The notes below the pieces were generated by a model. It saw only the letters and a program-made list of their open reading frames with translations, was not told the origin of the DNA and did no database searches. 64,000 bases of DNA, taken from NCBI GenBank assembly GCA_964402715.1, contig CAYODJ010000008.1, positions 9,073 through 73,072 of the forward strand. Direction: 5' to 3'. The position numbers were made by a program, and so were the translations under genes. Positions 61,534 through 64,000 of this stretch are shown in pieces. The first letter of the stretch is position 1. Each line of letters opens with the position of its first letter. The stretch is from CALXOD01 sp964402715. Lineage in GTDB: Bacteria > Verrucomicrobiota > Lentisphaeria > Victivallales > Victivallaceae.

Positions 61534-62259
61534 ATGAAGAGAAAGACAAGTTTCACGCTGATCGAGCTGCTGGTGGTGATCGCCATCATCGCGATTCTCG
61601 CCGGCATGCTACTGCCGGCGCTGTCCAAGGCCAGGGCTGCGGCGATGAAGGCGAGCTGCATGAACAACCTCAAGCAGTTGAATCTCGGCCTCTTCCAGTA
61701 CGTCGACGCCAATGAACAGTGGCTTCCGCGTCAGGGCGGCCAGGATCCGGTTTACGGCGATTTCGGCGGCGCCTACTGGAAATTCCTGCTCGCCGAACAT
61801 GCCGGAGTCAAACTTCTCAGCAACGACAAGACGGCTGCCGCTCAGACGGTGCTGGGAGAAGGGGTCTTCCTCTGCCCGGCCTGGTCCCCGTCCGGCGGCG
61901 GCGAGTGGCTCGCCTACTACAAGGGAGGGTATGGCATCAACTTCAAAGCCTGCGGTGACACGACGGGGGCATGGCCGAAACATAGAATCACCTCGCTGAC
62001 CATTCCGTCGGAGACGCTCATCATCGCCGACTCCTCCGACTCCGACAAGGCCAGGAACAACGGCGCCTCCGCCACTGCGTACACCAAAGACGACCAGCAG
62101 ATCGGCGTCGGCGACCGCCACGGGAACGCCATCAACGTCGCGTGGGCGGACGGCCACGTGAGCAACGTGAGCAAACCGGTGCTGGAGGCCGGCAAGGACT
62201 TCCTCGAGAACCCCAATAACTACGCGAAAGACCAGTACTACTACGTGGCGGAGAAGTAG
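61534..62259 (+). CDS. array unit 4: prepilin-like protein, subtype A
   Basis: 241 residues. Leader as in unit 2; middle NLGLFQYVDANEQWLPRQGG and KLLSNDKTAAAQTVLGEG; C-terminal block as in units 2 and 5, ending NYAKDQYYYVAEK. DNA from 61821 for roughly 370 bp is the same as in units 2 and 5 by eye. Confidence 0.93.
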   Translation: MKRKTSFTLIELLVVIAIIAILAGMLLPALSKARAAAMKASCMNNLKQLNLGLFQYVDANEQWLPRQGGQDPVYGDFGGAYWKFLLAEHAGVKLLSNDKTAAAQTVLGEGVFLCPAWSPSGGGEWLAYYKGGYGINFKACGDTTGAWPKHRITSLTIPSETLIIADSSDSDKARNNGASATAYTKDDQQIGVGDRHGNAINVAWADGHVSNVSKPVLEAGKDFLENPNNYAKDQYYYVAEK

Positions 62260-62300
62260 CCGCGTCCGAAAGCGCGGGGACGGTCCGCGCCGACTTTCGA

Positions 62301-62338
62301 ACCCCGGAGAGGTCTTACGAAAACCGCTCCGGGGTTTT
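62301..62338 (+). terminator. terminator after unit 4
   Basis: 8-bp stem ACCCCGGA/TCCGGGGT followed by TTTTCC. Confidence 0.75.
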
Positions 62339-63015
62339 CCCGTTCCGGAAGAACGTCATCACCCCCCTGTCGCCGCCGGCTCCCCCGGAACGTGCGGGCT
62401 GCGACGATCCGTGCCAGCCCCCGACCCCGCATGCGGCGGCGTCCCGGGCGGCCTCGCGCCGGATCCGGGGACGCCCGCCCGCTTCATAAAGCCGCAGCGC
62501 CCGTTTCTCCACCGTCCGCGCTCTGCCCGACAACCGCGTCGACGCCGCGGCCGTCTCCGATCCGACGGCCGGATCGGAACGGGACTTCCTTCTCCGATGC
62601 GGACGCGACGGACGCGGTTTATGGGCGGCTTCCGGACGGCTTCCGCCCCGGGGAGGGTTCAAATGCCGCCCCCCCTGTGACACTTCCTGCAGCGTGAAAC
62701 CGCCCGCTCTTTCCGCCGACGACCCGCAAATCTAAAAAAAACTTCACGGCCATCCCATGGGATGATCGCAGCGCCGTCCGGGTATCGGAAGCTTCCTGCG
62801 ATGCCCGGGGACGGCGTCCGACCCTGTCCGCGCGAGAGCGGCTCCGGAACAGTTTTTCCGCCGGGATCTGCTCCGGTTTAGCCGAACTCAATGAAAGAAA
62901 AATCGGAAAAGGGTTTTCGGGAGGTCAGAGAAGCAAGCTCACCACGGCGGCGGAGAACGCTTGTCTCCGAGATTTATGAGACGGCAGCGAAAATTTCATT
63001 TTCAACCAGTTTTTC
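62339..63015. other. non-repeated insert between units 4 and 5
   Basis: About 675 bp that interrupt the otherwise regular array. No supported gene; frames are Arg/Pro/Ala-rich. The usual 230-bp upstream repeat is absent, so unit 5 probably arose by an older duplication or lost it. Confidence 0.45.
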
Positions 63016-63063
63016 AAAAAAAAAAAAAATGAACTTGTCGAAAATCCTCGTTTCTGCTAAACT
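63016..63063 (+). promoter_or_regulatory. array unit 5: A14 tract and promoter
   Basis: TTTTTC, 14 A (63016-63029), TGAAC, TTGTCG (63035-63040), a 17-nt spacer ending CTGC and TAAACT (63058-63063). Closer to unit 1 than to units 2-4. Confidence 0.83.
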
Positions 63064-63128
63064 TCACAGTATGTACGGTATGGCGCGGTCCTGAAAGGAA
63101 TGAAGAACAACTCAAGGGAAGATGGAAA

Positions 63129-63854
63129 ATGAAAAGAAAGACAAGTTTCACGCTGATCGAGCTGCTGGTGGTGATCGCCATCATCGCGATTCTCGCCGGC
63201 ATGCTGCTGCCGGCGCTGTCCAAGGCCCGGGCCGCGGCGATGAAGGCGAGCTGCATGAACAACCTCAAACAGCTGAACCTCGGCCTCTTCCAGTACGTCG
63301 ACGCCAATGATCAGTGGCTGCCGCCGCAGGCCGGCCAGGATCCGGATTACGGCGATTTCGGCGGCGCCTACTGGAAATTCCTGCTCGCCGAACATGCCGG
63401 AGTCAAACTTCTCAGCAACGACAAGACGGCTGCCGCTCAGACGGTGCTGGGAGAAGGGGTCTTCCTCTGCCCGGCCTGGTCCCCGTCCGGCGGCGGCGAG
63501 TGGCTCGCCTACTACAAGGGAGGGTATGGCATCAACTTCAAAGCCTGCGGTGACACGACGGGGGCATGGCCGAAACATAGAATCACCTCGCTGACCATTC
63601 CGTCGGAGACGCTCATCATCGCCGACTCCTCCGACTCCGACAAGGCCAGGAACAACGGCGCCTCCGCCACTGCGTACACCAAAGACGACCAGCAGATCGG
63701 CGTCGGCGACCGCCACGGGAACGCCATCAACGTCGCGTGGGCGGACGGCCACGTGAGCAACGTGAGCAAACCGGTGCTGGAGGCCGGGAAGGATTTCCTC
63801 GAGAACCCAAAGAACTACTCCAAGGAACAGTACTACTACGTGGCGGAGAAGTAG
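63129..63854 (+). CDS. array unit 5: prepilin-like protein, subtype A
   Basis: 241 residues. Same leader as the others; NLGLFQYVDANDQWLPPQAG and the KLLSNDKTAAAQTVLGEG block as in unit 4. Although its upstream region has diverged, its coding sequence is nearly that of unit 4, which points to gene conversion between copies. The end reads NYSKEQYYYVAEK. Confidence 0.93.
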   Translation: MKRKTSFTLIELLVVIAIIAILAGMLLPALSKARAAAMKASCMNNLKQLNLGLFQYVDANDQWLPPQAGQDPDYGDFGGAYWKFLLAEHAGVKLLSNDKTAAAQTVLGEGVFLCPAWSPSGGGEWLAYYKGGYGINFKACGDTTGAWPKHRITSLTIPSETLIIADSSDSDKARNNGASATAYTKDDQQIGVGDRHGNAINVAWADGHVSNVSKPVLEAGKDFLENPKNYSKEQYYYVAEK

Positions 63855-63889
63855 CCGCATCCGAAGGCGCGGGACAGCCCGCGCCGACT

Positions 63890-63935
63890 TCCGAACCCCG
63901 GGGCGGTTTCACGGAAAACCCTCCGGGTTTTTTTG
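63890..63935 (+). terminator. terminator after unit 5
   Basis: AACCCCGG and CCGGGTT arms followed by seven T. The sequence after it (GCGCCGAAAATCGTCATCGC) repeats that after units 2 and 3, so a further unit may follow beyond the window. Confidence 0.7.
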
Positions 63936-64000
63936 CGCCGAAAATCGTCATCGCCTCTTCAGGCGCGACACGAGACAGTGAGAGCGGATCGCGTCCGCAG

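Noticed and set aside
62392..62697. Frame in the insert between array units 4 and 5
   Set aside because: Ala/Pro/Arg-rich composition, no ribosome binding site and no homology; likely noncoding.
57700..63935. Regular repeats considered as a CRISPR array
   Set aside because: Units are over 1 kb and contain genes; no 23-47 bp repeats with unique spacers exist.

Overview
The window is GC-rich and gene-dense. It most resembles a member of the Lentisphaerota (Victivallales-like gut or anaerobic bacteria). That placement is inference. It rests on repeated prepilin-like proteins with an FTLIELLVVIAIIAIL helix and an H-X9-DG C-terminal motif, their neighbourhood with carbohydrate-active enzymes, a stand-alone AICAR transformylase, a tandem nucleoside-diphosphate kinase and a metX-metW pair. 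Recurrent promoters of the form TTGnnn-N16/17-(usually ending GC)-TAnnnT can be seen across the window.

Layout. 0-9.4 kb: end of a quinone-oxidoreductase-like gene, tRNA-Pro(GGG), then a glycan locus (GH51 arabinofuranosidase, GntR/LacI-type regulator, a frameshifted prepilin-like gene, a 1,500-residue heparinase-like lyase with a C-terminal propeller). 10-18.8 kb: redox genes (aldo/keto reductase with Fe-S motif, SDR, DUF362 protein, flavodoxin-like protein, alpha/beta hydrolase fused to an ABM domain, flavin reductase, SnoaL-like protein) and two exported proteins. 18.9-24 kb: a surface-glycan operon (GT2, polytopic GT, GT4, flippase-like membrane protein). 24-28 kb: cvpA, a degenerate GspE-like ATPase, holB, tmk. 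28-40 kb: housekeeping genes on + (purH transformylase half, TPR protein, TrmH methyltransferase, wecA-like, radical SAM, HPr-like, GT/TPR protein, metX-metW, nadA) plus thiF and a dicarboxylate symporter on -. 40-44.4 kb: a decayed and an intact prepilin-like gene, a lipoprotein, a FAD reductase. 44.5-53.4 kb: a radical SAM/methyltransferase fusion that looks like MnmL joined to MnmD, a GT, tandem NDK, an SDR, and rfbF-rfbG-rfbH for CDP-3,6-dideoxyhexose precursors. 53.6-57.6 kb: tRNA-Glu followed by a decayed phage/toxin island (HigB/HigA-like pair, terminase fragment, frameshifted HicB, MuF-papain-type toxin with overlapping immunity gene and an immunity remnant). 57.7-64 kb: five tandem prepilin-like cassettes.

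The strongest unusual theme is simple-sequence DNA placed where length change would matter. Six prepilin-like genes each have a poly(A) tract (15, 16, 21, 21, 10 and 14 A) ending 5 nt upstream of the -35 box in the five array units, and next to an extended -10 promoter in the isolated copy. Two further surface-protein genes have an A-run right after the start codon that leaves the rest of the gene out of frame (A9 at 4085, A8 at 13436). A glycosyltransferase carries four perfect copies of a 10-bp repeat inside its coding sequence. Together these suggest a set of contingency (phase-variable) surface loci, with the 57.7-63.9 kb array as a possible antigenic-variation cassette system. Homopolymer lengths are also where sequencing errors fall, so read-level evidence is needed.
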